DNA of 64,000 nucleotides from Ensifer sp. IC3342 (lineage in GTDB: Bacteria > Pseudomonadota > Alphaproteobacteria > Rhizobiales > Rhizobiaceae): contig NZ_JADYVE010000006.1 in the NCBI RefSeq assembly GCF_020193655.1, forward strand, positions 348,017 to 412,016, written 5' to 3'. The position numbers and the translations under genes were made by a program. Position 1 is the first letter of the stretch, and each line of letters opens with the position of its first letter. Shown here piece after piece: positions 1 to 9,003 of the stretch. The notes beneath the pieces are model-generated. The model saw only the letters and a program-made list of their open reading frames with translations, searched no databases and was not told where the DNA came from.

Positions 1-59
1 CCGCAAACCGCTTGCATCCCAGAGGATTGCAACGGCTAAGAACGACAGGGCTCTCGGGC

Positions 60-836
60 ATGAAAAGGCGCAATGGCTTCCGGGCATCAGCATTGCTGAC
101 TGCCATGATGTTTTCCACAGCATCCCTGGCTGCGGATGTCGAGCATCAAACGGATTACAGTATTGCCCTTGCCGGCTTACCTCTGGCACGCGCCACTTTC
201 CACACCCAACTTGTAAAGAATCGCTACACGATTTCCGGCACGCTGAATTCCGCAGGACTCGTCGACATCATCAGCCGCACGTCCGGCCAGACACGCGTTT
301 CCGGGGTGATCGCGAATGATCATCTGCGCGCCTCGCAATATTCGATGTCCTATCGCAGTGGCAGAAAGTCACGCGCAATCAGCGTGACGTTCCGCAACGG
401 CAATGTCGTGCGCGCGAGCATGACCCCGAAACGCAACCCGCTGCCGAAGAACTGGGTGCCGGTCACCAGCCGTGACATGCGCAACGTGCTGGACCCGCTT
501 TCCGGGCTGATCATTCCGGGGAAGAGCAGGGTCTGCCCCAACACGCTGCCGATCTTCGATGGCGAATCGCGGCTCGACATCAAGCTCTCGCCCAAGGGGA
601 CCCGAAGCTTCAAGACCAGAGGATTCGAGGGCGAAGTCATCGTCTGTGGCGTCCGCTTCGTTCCGAAAGCGGGGTACAGGAAGGGGCGCGAGGATGTCGA
701 ATATCTGCGCCGGCTGGAGACGATGGAGGTCTGGTTTGCAAGAGCGCCGTCCGTCGATGTTTATGCCCCGGTCTATGTCCGCATCCCGACGAAGCTTGGT
801 CCCGTGACCGTTTCCGCGACGCGATTCGGCGGGTGA
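60..836 (+). CDS. Exported DUF3108 protein
   Basis: Predicted 258-residue periplasmic protein of the DUF3108 family; its biochemical role is unknown. The start is placed at the ATG at 60 because it gives a clean Sec signal peptide: basic MKRR, a hydrophobic stretch, and cleavage after ASLA at about residue 24. An in-frame ATG at 12 would put a polar extension before it. The mature part is beta-rich with two cysteines (VCPNT and VIVCG) that could form a disulfide. No membrane segment follows the signal. It is the first gene of the window, so any upstream operon partner is out of view. Confidence 0.8.
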   Translation: MKRRNGFRASALLTAMMFSTASLAADVEHQTDYSIALAGLPLARATFHTQLVKNRYTISGTLNSAGLVDIISRTSGQTRVSGVIANDHLRASQYSMSYRSGRKSRAISVTFRNGNVVRASMTPKRNPLPKNWVPVTSRDMRNVLDPLSGLIIPGKSRVCPNTLPIFDGESRLDIKLSPKGTRSFKTRGFEGEVIVCGVRFVPKAGYRKGREDVEYLRRLETMEVWFARAPSVDVYAPVYVRIPTKLGPVTVSATRFGG

Positions 837-942
837 TCGATCCCGAAATTTTCTTTCGTCTGTCGCGAACAGGCACTAACTATGCAATGCATGATTGATT
901 CGACGCGGCTTTCACGCATGTGAGCCGGGCGCGGGGACAGGA

Positions 943-1833
943 ATGAAGTTCAAAGCAACGCTGATCGGTTTTTCCGCGATCCTGATGTGGTCGCTGCTGG
1001 CGCTCTTTACCGCCGCTTCGGGCAAAATGCCGCCGTTCCAGCTGTCGGCGATCTGCTTTCTCATCGGTAGCTTGCCGGGAATCGTCGTGCTTGCGCTGAA
1101 GCCGGAGCGATTCGAGCTGCTGAAGCAGCCGGCCAAGGTCTGGATCACCGGCATTGCCGGGCTTTTCGGCTACCACTTTCTCTATTTCACCGCGCTTCGC
1201 AACGCTCCGGCCGTCGAAGCGGGCCTGATCGCTTATCTCTGGCCGCTGCTGATCGTGGTCGGCTCGGCGCTGCTGCCAGGCGAGAAGCTTCGCTGGTATC
1301 ACATCGCCGGCGCGCTCGCGGGACTAGGTGGCACGATCCTGATCGTCGCCCGCAACGGCATCGCCTTCGACGGGGCCTACACGCTCGGTTACGGCGCGGC
1401 ATTTCTCTGCGCTTTCACATGGTCGGGCTATTCCTTGCTCACGCGCCGCTTCGACGCCGTTTCGACCGATGTCGTCACCGGTTTCTGCCTTGCAACGTCC
1501 GTTCTTTCCTTCCTCTGCCACCTCGGTCTCGAAACGACGATCTGGCCGCAGACAGCTTTCGAGTGGCTCGCGGTCGCCGGCCTTGGCCTCTTGCCGGTCG
1601 GGGCTGCTTTCTATGCCTGGGACTTCGGCGTGAAGAATGGAGACATTCAGCTCCTCGGCGTGGCAAGTTATGCCGCACCGGTTTTCTCGACGCTGATCCT
1701 GGTTCTGTTCGGCTTTGCCGACCCCTCCTGGCGTATTGCCGCCGCCTGCCTGCTCGTGAGCGGCGGTGCCGTGCTGGCGGCGAGGGACATGATCTTTCGC
1801 AAGAGGAGCGCTGCACCGCAGCCGGCGGGGTAG
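943..1833 (+). CDS. EamA/DMT-family exporter (YddG-like)
   Basis: A 296-residue inner-membrane protein with about ten hydrophobic helices arranged as two EamA repeats, the usual size for drug/metabolite transporter superfamily exporters. The paired GYHFLYFTALR and YAWDFGVKNGD segments at the ends of helices resemble the YddG aromatic amino acid exporter branch, but substrate assignment is inference. The start at 943 follows a GGACAGGA ribosome-binding stretch; the longer frame from 895 would add a hydrophilic, non-conserved leader. It ends just before the convergent cupin gene. Confidence 0.8.
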   Translation: MKFKATLIGFSAILMWSLLALFTAASGKMPPFQLSAICFLIGSLPGIVVLALKPERFELLKQPAKVWITGIAGLFGYHFLYFTALRNAPAVEAGLIAYLWPLLIVVGSALLPGEKLRWYHIAGALAGLGGTILIVARNGIAFDGAYTLGYGAAFLCAFTWSGYSLLTRRFDAVSTDVVTGFCLATSVLSFLCHLGLETTIWPQTAFEWLAVAGLGLLPVGAAFYAWDFGVKNGDIQLLGVASYAAPVFSTLILVLFGFADPSWRIAAACLLVSGGAVLAARDMIFRKRSAAPQPAG

Positions 1834-1836
1834 GCG

Positions 1837-2280
1837 TCAGTTCTCCGGCGGCCGCCAGTCGGTTGCCGCCATCTCGAATGCGGAGAAATCGAAGCCCGGC
1901 GCCACGGTGCAGCCGACCAGCGTCCAGTCTCCGAGCGAGGCGGCCGACTGCCACCAATTGGCGGGAACGACGTGCTGCGGCCTTTCGCCCTCAAGCAGAC
2001 CCGAGCCAAGGCGGAAGCGTGAGGCCGGCTTGCCCGGCTCAGCGATGCTGAGTTCGAGAGGGGCGCCCGCATAGTAGTGCCAGATCTCGGCCGCGTCGCG
2101 GACGCGATGCCAGCGCGAGCGCTCGCCCTTTTCGAGCAGGTAGTAGATCGCCGTCGAATGGCTGCGCGGCGCGCCACGGTCATCGCGGAAGGTCTCCACA
2201 TACCAGCCGCCTTCCGGATGCCTCGCCAATCCAAGCGCGTCGACGATTGCGGTCGGCGTGAGATGCCGCGAGACATCCAT
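1837..2280 (-). CDS. Cupin-5 (DUF985) domain protein
   Basis: A 147-residue single-domain cupin of the DUF985 family. Typical features are HPEGGWYVETFRD near residues 21-33, the AIYYLL strand, SRWHRV with the conserved histidine, and WHYYAG. The fold is a metal-capable beta barrel; the family has no settled substrate. Its start codon overlaps the stop codon of gloB (ATGA arrangement at 2278-2282), so it is the second gene of a gloB-cupin transcription unit and is probably translationally coupled. Confidence 0.82.
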   Translation of the reverse strand: MDVSRHLTPTAIVDALGLARHPEGGWYVETFRDDRGAPRSHSTAIYYLLEKGERSRWHRVRDAAEIWHYYAGAPLELSIAEPGKPASRFRLGSGLLEGERPQHVVPANWWQSAASLGDWTLVGCTVAPGFDFSAFEMAATDWRPPEN

Positions 2281-3050
2281 CAGAAATTATCCTTGCGCTT
2301 GCGGATCTCTGCAAACACTTCCGCGTCGCTAGCTCTCTCCATGCCGAGATGCTTGCGGATTTTCTGGTCGCCCGCGCGAAGGAACGGGTTGGTCCGCTTT
2401 TCCAGGCCGATCGTCGTTGGCGCGGTGAACCCGCCGTCCGACCGCGTCTCCTCGATTTCGGCGGCACGCGCCTTGAGGGCTGCGTTTTCGGGATCGATCG
2501 TCACGGCGAAATGCGCATTGCTGAGCGTGTACTCGTGGCCAAAATAAACGGACGTGTCGTCCGGGAGCGCCATCAGCCGGTTAAGCGATTGCCACATGGT
2601 CTCGGCAGTTCCTTCGAACAGCCGCCCGCAGCCGAGCGCAAACAGCGTGTCCGCAGCGAACAACAACTTATCCTTCGGGAAATGGAAGCAGATGTGGCCC
2701 GCCGTATGCCCCGGTGTTTCGATGACCTCGACCGGATGTCCGGCAAAATCGAAGTGGTCCCCTTGGCCGACGCTTTTGTCGATGCCGGGAATCTTCGATG
2801 CCTCGCCTTTTGGCCCGATGATCGTGACGCCGAAGCGTTCCTTGAGGCTGACATTCGCCGCCACGTGGTCGCCGTGGTGGTGGGTCGTCAGGATATGCGT
2901 GAGGCGCCAGCCCCGTCGCTCCAGGGTGTCGAGAATCGGTCTTTCTTCCGGAGCATCGATCGATGCCGTCGCACCGCTTGCCGGATCATGGAGAAGCACA
3001 CCAAAATTATCGGTGCGGCAGAGGAAGAGGTCGAGTTCGAGCGCGGCCAT
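2280..3050 (-). CDS. gloB: Hydroxyacylglutathione hydrolase (glyoxalase II)
   Basis: A 256-residue cytosolic metallo-beta-lactamase-fold enzyme that hydrolyses S-lactoylglutathione to D-lactate and glutathione, the second step of methylglyoxal detoxification. The metal-binding THHHGDH motif lies at about residues 56-62, followed by the conserved ETPGHTAGH and [13 protein letters not shown] stretches. The C-terminal helical domain has FGHEYT and the arginine/lysine-rich substrate-binding tail (KRTNPFLR). Length matches the family. It is divergent from the methyltransferase gene, with about 110 bp between the starts. Confidence 0.93.
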   Translation of the reverse strand: MAALELDLFLCRTDNFGVLLHDPASGATASIDAPEERPILDTLERRGWRLTHILTTHHHGDHVAANVSLKERFGVTIIGPKGEASKIPGIDKSVGQGDHFDFAGHPVEVIETPGHTAGHICFHFPKDKLLFAADTLFALGCGRLFEGTAETMWQSLNRLMALPDDTSVYFGHEYTLSNAHFAVTIDPENAALKARAAEIEETRSDGGFTAPTTIGLEKRTNPFLRAGDQKIRKHLGMERASDAEVFAEIRKRKDNF

Positions 3051-3160
3051 GATGAGGTCCTCCGATCGGGCGTGACGCGGGATGCGGGCGAAACTGCGTC
3101 CACCCCGCTCCAGCCGAATGTAGCGAGGCTCGCCTTGAAGTCTACCGTTCCAAAGCTAAC

Positions 3161-3931
3161 ATGTTGGCCATGCACACGGATATCGTCGACCTTCGCCAAT
3201 TTTATCATTCCGAGCTGGGCCGGATGGCGGAGCATTCCGTCAGCATGGCGCTCTCCTCGGTCTGGGCGCGCTTGCCTGAGGAGCGGCTGGTCGGGCTCGG
3301 CTATGCCGTGCCGTATCTCGAGCGTTTCCGTGCCGATACGGAGCGGACCTTCGCCTTCATGCCAGCCGGGCAGGGCGCGGTGAACTGGCCCGTCGCGGAG
3401 TCGTCCTCGACGGCGCTGGTCTTCGACGAGGAACTGCCATTGCCCGACGCTTCGATCGATCGTGTGCTGATGGTTCATTCCCTGGAATTCGCCGAAAGCC
3501 CACGCGAAACGATGAAGGAGATTTGGCGCGTTCTTGCCCCCGGCGGCCGGCTGGTCATCGTCGTGCCGAATCGCCGCGGCGTTTGGGCGCGGATGGAGCA
3601 CACCCCCTTCGGTTCGGGGCGACCCTATTCGCGTGGTCAGTTGACGGCGCTACTCCGCGAGACGAATTTCACACCGGGCGCCACCTCCGAGGCGCTGTTC
3701 TTTCCGCCGTCCAAGCGCAAAATCGTCCTTCGCCTGCGACACAGCCTGGAGCGGTTCGGCCGTTCGTTTTGGCCGGTATTTTCCGGGGTGATTATCGTCG
3801 AGGCGCAAAAGCGACTCTACCAGGGGCTCCCGGTGGCTGTCCGCGCTTCGCGCCGCGTCTTCGTTCCGGTGTTGGCACCGCATGGCGTGCCAAGCACGCG
3901 CAATCGGTTACCTAAGGTCAAAGGGCCATAA
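3161..3931 (+). CDS. Class I SAM-dependent methyltransferase
   Basis: A 256-residue protein with a Methyltransf_11-like core: GLGYAVPYL as the cofactor-binding loop, an acidic strand end, [19 protein letters not shown] as motif IV, and [18 protein letters not shown] as the post-motif strand. The substrate is not evident. The C-terminal 60 residues are basic and rich in Arg. ATGs at 3161 and 3170 are both possible. The gene lies divergent from gloB; a role in quinone, peptide or small-molecule methylation cannot be chosen from sequence alone. Confidence 0.8.
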   Translation: MLAMHTDIVDLRQFYHSELGRMAEHSVSMALSSVWARLPEERLVGLGYAVPYLERFRADTERTFAFMPAGQGAVNWPVAESSSTALVFDEELPLPDASIDRVLMVHSLEFAESPRETMKEIWRVLAPGGRLVIVVPNRRGVWARMEHTPFGSGRPYSRGQLTALLRETNFTPGATSEALFFPPSKRKIVLRLRHSLERFGRSFWPVFSGVIIVEAQKRLYQGLPVAVRASRRVFVPVLAPHGVPSTRNRLPKVKGP

Positions 3932-4011
3932 GTCGAAGCTTGCCGCACTCGACAAATTTCGTCTGCCCGGCTATTGGCTTTGCCACATTTCCTCCCGTGA
4001 AAGCCGATCCG

Positions 4012-5118
4012 ATGAACCTTGTTTCAAAGAGCCCGCAGCCGCGTCCCGGAATTCTGGACATTGCCGCCTATGTGCCAGGCAAGGAACATGCGCCGGGTGT
4101 TGCCAAGGTCCACAAGCTTTCGTCTAACGAGACGCCGCTCGGCCCAAGCCCGAGCGCGATCGAGGCGTTCCAGAAGGCGGCTTTCGCTCTCGAACGTTAT
4201 CCGGACGGCCAGGCGAACGCGCTCAAGGATGCAATCGCTGCGGTTCACGGCCTCAATCCGGCCAATATCGTTTGCGGCAATGGTTCCGACGAGCTGCTCG
4301 GGCTCCTTTGCCACACCTATCTAGGCCCAGGCGACGAGGGGATCATTACTGAGCACGGCTTCCTCGTCTACAAGATCCAGATCATGGCGGCGGGCGCCAC
4401 AGCGGTTACGGTCAAGGAAAAGGACGCACGTGTCGATGTCGACGCGATCCTCGCAGCAGTGACAGAGCGGACGAAGATCGTCTTCATCGCCAATCCGGCC
4501 AACCCGACAGGCACTTACATTCCCGTGGACGAGGTCCGCCGGCTGCACGCGGGCCTTCCCGCCGGCGTGTTGCTGGTGCTCGACGCTGCCTATGCGGAAT
4601 ATGTCCGGCGCAACGACTATGAGGCGGGCCTCGAACTGGTGTCGGCCAATCGCAATGTCGTGATGACGCGGACGTTCTCGAAGATCTACGGGCTCGCCGG
4701 GCTTCGCATCGGCTGGATGTTTGCCCCGCGTGAGATCGTGGACGCGGTGGACCGTGTACGTGGTCCGTTCAACCTCAATGCCCCGGCGATCGCCGCCGGC
4801 GCGGCAGCGATCCGCGACCAGGCCTTCGTTGCCGCCGCGGTCGATCACAATCTTGCCTGGCTCGCGAAAGTCACCGCGGCCTTGCAGGAAGTTGGCCTGC
4901 GGGTGACGCCTTCGGTCACCAACTTCGTGCTGATCCATTTTCCGGAGACGGGTAGGAAATCGGCGGAGGAGGCAGATGCGTTCCTGACGGCTCGCGGCTT
5001 CATCCTGCGCGCCGTGCGCGCTTACGGTTTTCCCAATGCTCTGCGCATGACAATCGGTTCCGAGGAAGCGAACGAAGGCGTCATCGCCGCACTGACTGAA
5101 TTCATGGGGCAAGAATAA
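4012..5118 (+). CDS. hisC: Histidinol-phosphate (or aromatic) aminotransferase
   Basis: A 368-residue PLP-dependent class I/II aminotransferase. Diagnostic stretches are [12 protein letters not shown] near the N-terminus, [17 protein letters not shown], and [17 protein letters not shown], which holds the PLP lysine. It transfers an amino group to imidazole-acetol phosphate in histidine synthesis. Because the stop overlaps the start of tyrC (TAATG), it may instead or also act on prephenate or aromatic keto acids; hisC-like enzymes next to tyrC often do. The ATG at 4012 matches the usual family N-terminus; 3940 would add 24 unlikely residues. Confidence 0.88.
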   Translation: MNLVSKSPQPRPGILDIAAYVPGKEHAPGVAKVHKLSSNETPLGPSPSAIEAFQKAAFALERYPDGQANALKDAIAAVHGLNPANIVCGNGSDELLGLLCHTYLGPGDEGIITEHGFLVYKIQIMAAGATAVTVKEKDARVDVDAILAAVTERTKIVFIANPANPTGTYIPVDEVRRLHAGLPAGVLLVLDAAYAEYVRRNDYEAGLELVSANRNVVMTRTFSKIYGLAGLRIGWMFAPREIVDAVDRVRGPFNLNAPAIAAGAAAIRDQAFVAAAVDHNLAWLAKVTAALQEVGLRVTPSVTNFVLIHFPETGRKSAEEADAFLTARGFILRAVRAYGFPNALRMTIGSEEANEGVIAALTEFMGQE

Positions 5119-6041
5119 TGGCTCAACAGTTCGAAACGATCGCCCTCGTCGGCATTGGCCTGATCGGATCGTCGATTGCCCGGGAAATCCGCGAGAAGCA
5201 GCTTGCCGGCACGCTCGTCGTTTCGACGCGCAGTGCGGCGACACTCACCCGGGCTGAGCAGCTCGGGCTCGGCGACCGCTATATGCTTTCGGCGGCCGAG
5301 GCGGTCAAGAACGCCGATCTCGTTGTCGTTTCGGTGCCGGTAGGCGCTTCCGGCGCCGTTGCCGCGGAAATCGCCGCGCATCTGAAACCCGGCGCGATCG
5401 TTACCGATGTCGGTTCCACAAAGGGTTCGGTTATCGCGCAGATGGCACCGCATCTTCCCGACACGGTCCATTTCATCCCTGGCCACCCGATCGCGGGCAC
5501 CGAGCACTCCGGCCCCGACGCCGGCTTCGTCGGGCTTTTCCGCGGACGCTGGTGCATCCTGACGCCGCCCGCCGGCGCCGACGACGAGGCCGTCGCAAAG
5601 CTCAGGCTGTTCTGGGAGACGATGGGCTCGATGGTCGACGAGATGGATCCGGAGCACCACGACAAGGTGCTGGCGATCGTGTCGCACGTTCCGCACATCA
5701 TTGCCTACAACATCGTCGGCACGGCAGATGACCTGGAAACGGTCACCGAGTCCGAGGTCATCAAATATTCGGCGTCGGGCTTCCGCGACTTCACGCGCCT
5801 CGCAGCCTCGGACCCGACCATGTGGCGTGACGTCTGCCTGCACAACAAAGATGCGATCCTCGAAATGCTCGCCCGCTTTTCCGAGGACCTTGCCTATCTG
5901 CAGCGAGCGATCCGCTGGGGCGACGGCGACAAGCTGTTCGACCTCTTCACCCGCACGCGGGCAATCCGCCGCTCGATCATCCAGGCGGGCCAGGACACGG
6001 CCATGCCGGACTTCGGCCGGCACGCCATGGACCCCAAATAG
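5118..6041 (+). CDS. tyrC: Prephenate/arogenate (cyclohexadienyl) dehydrogenase
   Basis: A 307-residue NAD(P)-dependent dehydrogenase of tyrosine biosynthesis that oxidatively decarboxylates prephenate or arogenate. The N-terminal Rossmann motif GIGLIGSS is at about residues 12-19. The catalytic HPIAGTEHSG stretch and the helical dimerisation domain with SHVPHIIAYN and SASGFRDFTR follow. It is translationally coupled to hisC by a one-base overlap. A RIME element begins 13 bp after the stop. No ACT domain is visible, so allosteric control by tyrosine through ACT is not indicated. Confidence 0.9.
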   Translation: MAQQFETIALVGIGLIGSSIAREIREKQLAGTLVVSTRSAATLTRAEQLGLGDRYMLSAAEAVKNADLVVVSVPVGASGAVAAEIAAHLKPGAIVTDVGSTKGSVIAQMAPHLPDTVHFIPGHPIAGTEHSGPDAGFVGLFRGRWCILTPPAGADDEAVAKLRLFWETMGSMVDEMDPEHHDKVLAIVSHVPHIIAYNIVGTADDLETVTESEVIKYSASGFRDFTRLAASDPTMWRDVCLHNKDAILEMLARFSEDLAYLQRAIRWGDGDKLFDLFTRTRAIRRSIIQAGQDTAMPDFGRHAMDPK

Positions 6042-6054
6042 TCGATACTGCGCT

Positions 6055-6159
6055 TACAGCGTCGCACGTCTTATCAGACGCGCAAAGGACGCCGTAACAC
6101 GTTGAATTGCTGCATGTTTTATCCTTAGATCGGCTACGATCCAAGGAAACATGCAGTAG
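6055..6159. repeat. RIME-type palindromic element (full copy)
   Basis: About 105 bp made of two imperfect hairpins: a GC-rich arm (TACAGC...CGTAAC) around TCTTATCAGACGCGC, then an AT-rich arm running from GCATG to CATGCAG. This is the Rhizobium-specific intergenic mosaic element layout. It fills the space between the convergent tyrC and DUF2125 genes and ends 6 bp from the DUF2125 stop codon. Confidence 0.85.
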
Positions 6160-6165
6160 GGCTCT

Positions 6166-7179
6166 TCAGAGTGGCGGCAATACGCCGACCGGAATGAAGG
6201 CAAGGAAGGCGGTACCGTCGCGGACGTTGAGCTTCACCGTTGCCTCGTTCTTGCCGCCGGCAAGCGCCTTCAGCATGTTGGCGATGTTGTTGATCAGGTC
6301 CGTTTCGTCCGGAACCACCTTCACAAGGCTCGCCCGCCAGGCATCGATATTCATCATCGTCAGCGAGAATTCGCCGGAAATCAGGCCCTGATCATTCACC
6401 GAAAAGGGCCCTGAAAGCTTCGCGCTCATTCCGTCGCCCGCGTCCAGCGTCAAGTGACGCAGTTCGCCGCTGCTGCCGCGAAGCATGTGCTCTGAAAGTG
6501 CACCTGCCTGCATCCACCCGGCCTTGCCGATGACGGTGACGTCAGCTGCGACATCGACCGGGGCGGCGAGGCTCGGCCCTTGCTCCGGGCGCAGGTCGAG
6601 CTTCTCCACGCTCAGGGCGGCGTCGAGGTCTTCGCCGTTCTGGCGCAGGTGCATCTCGCCGTGGCTTGCGCCAAAACCCAGGCTGTCGCCCGTCAGCGGC
6701 CAACGCGCCGTTCCCGTGAGATTGTCATAGGCGATCGACGTGCGGTCGAGGCCCGACATCGTCGCCTTGAGGCTCGCGTGCAGCAGCGTCCAATCGGCCG
6801 AGAGCGTCAGGCCGGGCGACATCCGGACCTCGGCGGGACCGTCGAGTTCGACGACGGCATGCCCCGGCTGATAGACCTGGGCGGCCGTTCTCAAGGCGCC
6901 GAAGGATGCGGAAGCGCCGCGAACATTGTCGTCGAGCCGCAGCTTGTCGCAGAAGAGGCCAATGCGGAACGGGAAGCCGCGCACGTCCATCTCCGTGCAC
7001 TCACCGCCAAGACCATTTTCCCGCTTTTCCGAGAGGTAGGTTGTCAGCCGCTTTTCGATCTGGTCCGCAGCGAAGAACCAGCCGGCGGAATAAATGCCGG
7101 CGGCGAGCACGATGCCTACTGTCAGCCAGAGAAATTTCCTGCCGGCTGGCGATCCGTTGGCGACATCGGTGACGGTCAT
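6166..7179 (-). CDS. DUF2125 membrane-anchored protein
   Basis: A 337-residue protein of the alphaproteobacterial DUF2125 family with no assigned function. One N-terminal transmembrane helix (FLWLTVGIVLAAGIYSAGW, near residues 16-36) anchors a large beta-rich periplasmic domain. ECTEMDVRGFPFRIGLFCDKL is a conserved family stretch carrying two cysteines. The ATG at 7179 is preferred; the only upstream in-frame start is a TTG six codons earlier. Upstream lie a short palindrome and a pair of spaced 23-bp direct repeats. Confidence 0.78.
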   Translation of the reverse strand: MTVTDVANGSPAGRKFLWLTVGIVLAAGIYSAGWFFAADQIEKRLTTYLSEKRENGLGGECTEMDVRGFPFRIGLFCDKLRLDDNVRGASASFGALRTAAQVYQPGHAVVELDGPAEVRMSPGLTLSADWTLLHASLKATMSGLDRTSIAYDNLTGTARWPLTGDSLGFGASHGEMHLRQNGEDLDAALSVEKLDLRPEQGPSLAAPVDVAADVTVIGKAGWMQAGALSEHMLRGSSGELRHLTLDAGDGMSAKLSGPFSVNDQGLISGEFSLTMMNIDAWRASLVKVVPDETDLINNIANMLKALAGGKNEATVKLNVRDGTAFLAFIPVGVLPPL

Positions 7180-7222
7180 TCTAATCGCGTACTCCAATTA
7201 CTGCTGTGGCTGGAACCGCTTC

Positions 7223-7330
7223 CGATCATTGTGATCGAAGGTGGAGATGAAGAAACGACCTTTTCTCATTCCATTCCGGGTGGCGGTTGCCCATCCTGCA
7301 AACTATTTTCCATTCCTGTATACGGTTGCC
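7223..7330. repeat. Palindrome plus two spaced direct repeats in a leader
   Basis: Between the DUF2125 start (7179) and the cyclotransferase start (7424) there are two copies of TTCCATTCC-N6-CGGTTGCC, at 7269-7291 and 7308-7330. All 17 fixed positions are identical, the 6-bp centres differ, and the start-to-start distance is 39 bp. A perfect CGATCA-TTG-TGATCG palindrome lies at 7223-7237. The arrangement looks like tandem protein-binding sites, but could be a relic of a small duplication. Confidence 0.55.
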
Positions 7331-7423
7331 GGCCTCCTCTTCCATGTGCCGACGAAGTTTCGACTTGATCGATCGCGACAGCGCTGGCGAATGATGCGAC
7401 ACGTGGCAGGCGGCTAAGCTTGA

Positions 7424-7996
7424 ATGGCAGTGGATATGGACGAATTTTGGGTCTTTGGCTACGGGTCGTTGATGTGGAACCCGGGTTTCCGGTTTGAGGA
7501 GAAGTCGACGGCGCGCGCCTTTGGCTACCGGCGCTCCCTCTGCGTGCATTCATGGGTGCATCGCGGCACGGAGCAGCGGCCGGGTCTCGTTCTCGGCCTC
7601 GACTATGGCGGCTCCTGCATCGGCACGGCATTTCGCGTGCCTGGAGGCGAACAGGCCGATGTGGTCGACTATCTGCGCGAGCGCGAGCTTGTAACGCAAG
7701 TCTACAGGGAGCGGACCATGCCGGTTCAGCTTGCCGACGGGCGTCGCGTGCCGGCACTTGCCTATGTGGTCGACCGCGGTCACGCTCAATATGCCGGAGC
7801 ACTCAGCGCGGCGGAAGCGGCGGAAACGGTGGCAACCGCCTTCGGCAAGTCCGGGCCGAACACCGAATACGTGCTCAATACGCTCGCGCATCTGAGGGAG
7901 ATGGGGATTCGCGACCAATGGCTGGAGGATGTGGTTGCAAGATTGGCTGCGACGACAGCGCCGCACGCCTTTTCGGACGCACAAAGGACGCTGTAG
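7424..7996 (+). CDS. ChaC-type gamma-glutamylcyclotransferase with RIME-encoded tail
   Basis: A 190-residue gamma-glutamylcyclotransferase-like protein. FGYGSLMWNPGF near residues 11-22 is the substrate-binding loop of the ChaC family, which cleaves glutathione to 5-oxoproline and Cys-Gly. GTAFRV and the ERELVTQVYRE stretch with the acidic catalytic candidate follow. The last 13 codons and the stop (7955-7996) are a partial RIME arm, giving the tail TAPHAFSDAQRTL. The native C-terminus was therefore replaced or extended by the repeat. ATGs at 7424 and 7436 are both possible starts. Confidence 0.85.
   Translation: MAVDMDEFWVFGYGSLMWNPGFRFEEKSTARAFGYRRSLCVHSWVHRGTEQRPGLVLGLDYGGSCIGTAFRVPGGEQADVVDYLRERELVTQVYRERTMPVQLADGRRVPALAYVVDRGHAQYAGALSAAEAAETVATAFGKSGPNTEYVLNTLAHLREMGIRDQWLEDVVARLAATTAPHAFSDAQRTL
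7955..7996. repeat. Partial RIME arm inside the 3' end of a gene
   Basis: ACAGCGCCGCAC...GTGC-like arm ending in ACAAAGGACGCTGTAG matches the first hairpin of the full RIME copies elsewhere in the window. It lies wholly inside the open reading frame of the cyclotransferase and supplies its TAG stop. Confidence 0.75.
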
Positions 7997-8003
7997 CTTG
8001 GGC

Positions 8004-8789
8004 TCAGGACGCCTGACCGAGTTCGCGCAGCCGCTGCTTTGCGGTCTCCGGCAACGGCAGCTGCGGATTGGCCTTGACCGTCTCGACAAGCAACTCATCG
8101 CTTGCGGCCTCGGTTACCTCGACCAGCTTTTTGAGAAATGCATCCGGATCCATCCCGGCCTCGACCGGCGGCAGGATGCGCACCTTGAAATGCCCGGGGA
8201 AGCGCAGGAATTTTCGTCGCGGCCAGAAGAGGCCCGGATGCATGGCAACGGGCACGACCGGGACTTTCAGATCGCGGTAAAGGCGCGCGATGCCGTATTT
8301 GTACTCGGGCGGTGCACCCGGAGGACGGCGCGTGCCTTCTGGATAAATGATCAATTGCCGCCCGGTCGCCATCTCGTTCTTTGTGCGCTCCATCACGTCG
8401 GTCATCGCCTTGCCGCGCGCCGCGCGGTTTACGGGCACCATGCGCTGCTTGATGACGTACCAGCCGAACAGCGGTATCCAGGTAAGCTCGCGCTTGAGAA
8501 TGTAGAAGGGATCGTCGAGCCATGGCAGGAGCGCATAGGCATCCCAGAAGGACTGGTGCTTGGGCGCGAAAATATAAGACCCCTCCGGAATATTCTCCAA
8601 GCCTTCGATTTCGAACGTCGTGCCGACAATCTTCTCCAGGAGCCAGTGGTTGCTGCGCACCCAATTCTTCGGCACGAACCAGGCCTTCTTGCGGGGGAGA
8701 ATGAAATAGATCGGCGTCAACACGATCATCTGCACGATCAGATTGGCATAGAAAACCAGATTGAAAAGGATCGAACGCAGGATGATCAT
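8004..8789 (-). CDS. plsC: 1-acyl-sn-glycerol-3-phosphate acyltransferase
   Basis: A 261-residue inner-membrane enzyme that acylates lysophosphatidic acid in phospholipid synthesis. The N-terminal hydrophobic segment (ILFNLVFYANLIVQMIVL) is followed by the catalytic HX4D box as KHQSFWDA at about residue 82 and by the YPEGTRRPPG box near residue 150. The ATG at 8789 is chosen; upstream only a TTG is available. It is the last gene of the leftward ftsE-ftsX-ydcF-plsC run, separated from ydcF by half a RIME copy. Confidence 0.9.
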   Translation of the reverse strand: MIILRSILFNLVFYANLIVQMIVLTPIYFILPRKKAWFVPKNWVRSNHWLLEKIVGTTFEIEGLENIPEGSYIFAPKHQSFWDAYALLPWLDDPFYILKRELTWIPLFGWYVIKQRMVPVNRAARGKAMTDVMERTKNEMATGRQLIIYPEGTRRPPGAPPEYKYGIARLYRDLKVPVVPVAMHPGLFWPRRKFLRFPGHFKVRILPPVEAGMDPDAFLKKLVEVTEAASDELLVETVKANPQLPLPETAKQRLRELGQAS

Positions 8790-8933
8790 CAGGTGGCTCT
8801 CGATGCGGTGCAGCAATTCAAAGCTTGGCCGGGTCGGCCACTCCGCTGCCTACACGAATATGTCGTCGAGGAAAACCGCCGCGACGGCGCGGCTTGTGTT
8901 TACCAGCGCAAAAGTCGTCGCGAGGCTCCCGCA

Positions 8934-8987
8934 CTTCAAAGTGCCACAGGGACCTTTGCGCGTCCGATTGGACGCGCGGCGCTGTAG
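8934..8987. repeat. Half RIME element, possibly split by an insertion
   Basis: The sequence from CTTCAAAGTGCC to GGCGCTGTAG is the GC-rich arm of a RIME in reverse orientation. The motif that normally precedes it (TGCAGCAATTCAAAG) is found at 8809-8823, about 110 bp away. The two pieces share TTCAAAG, as if about 116 bp had been inserted inside the element with a 7-bp duplication. It lies between ydcF and plsC. Confidence 0.6.
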
Positions 8988-9003
8988 GCGGCCGACCCCC
9001 TTG

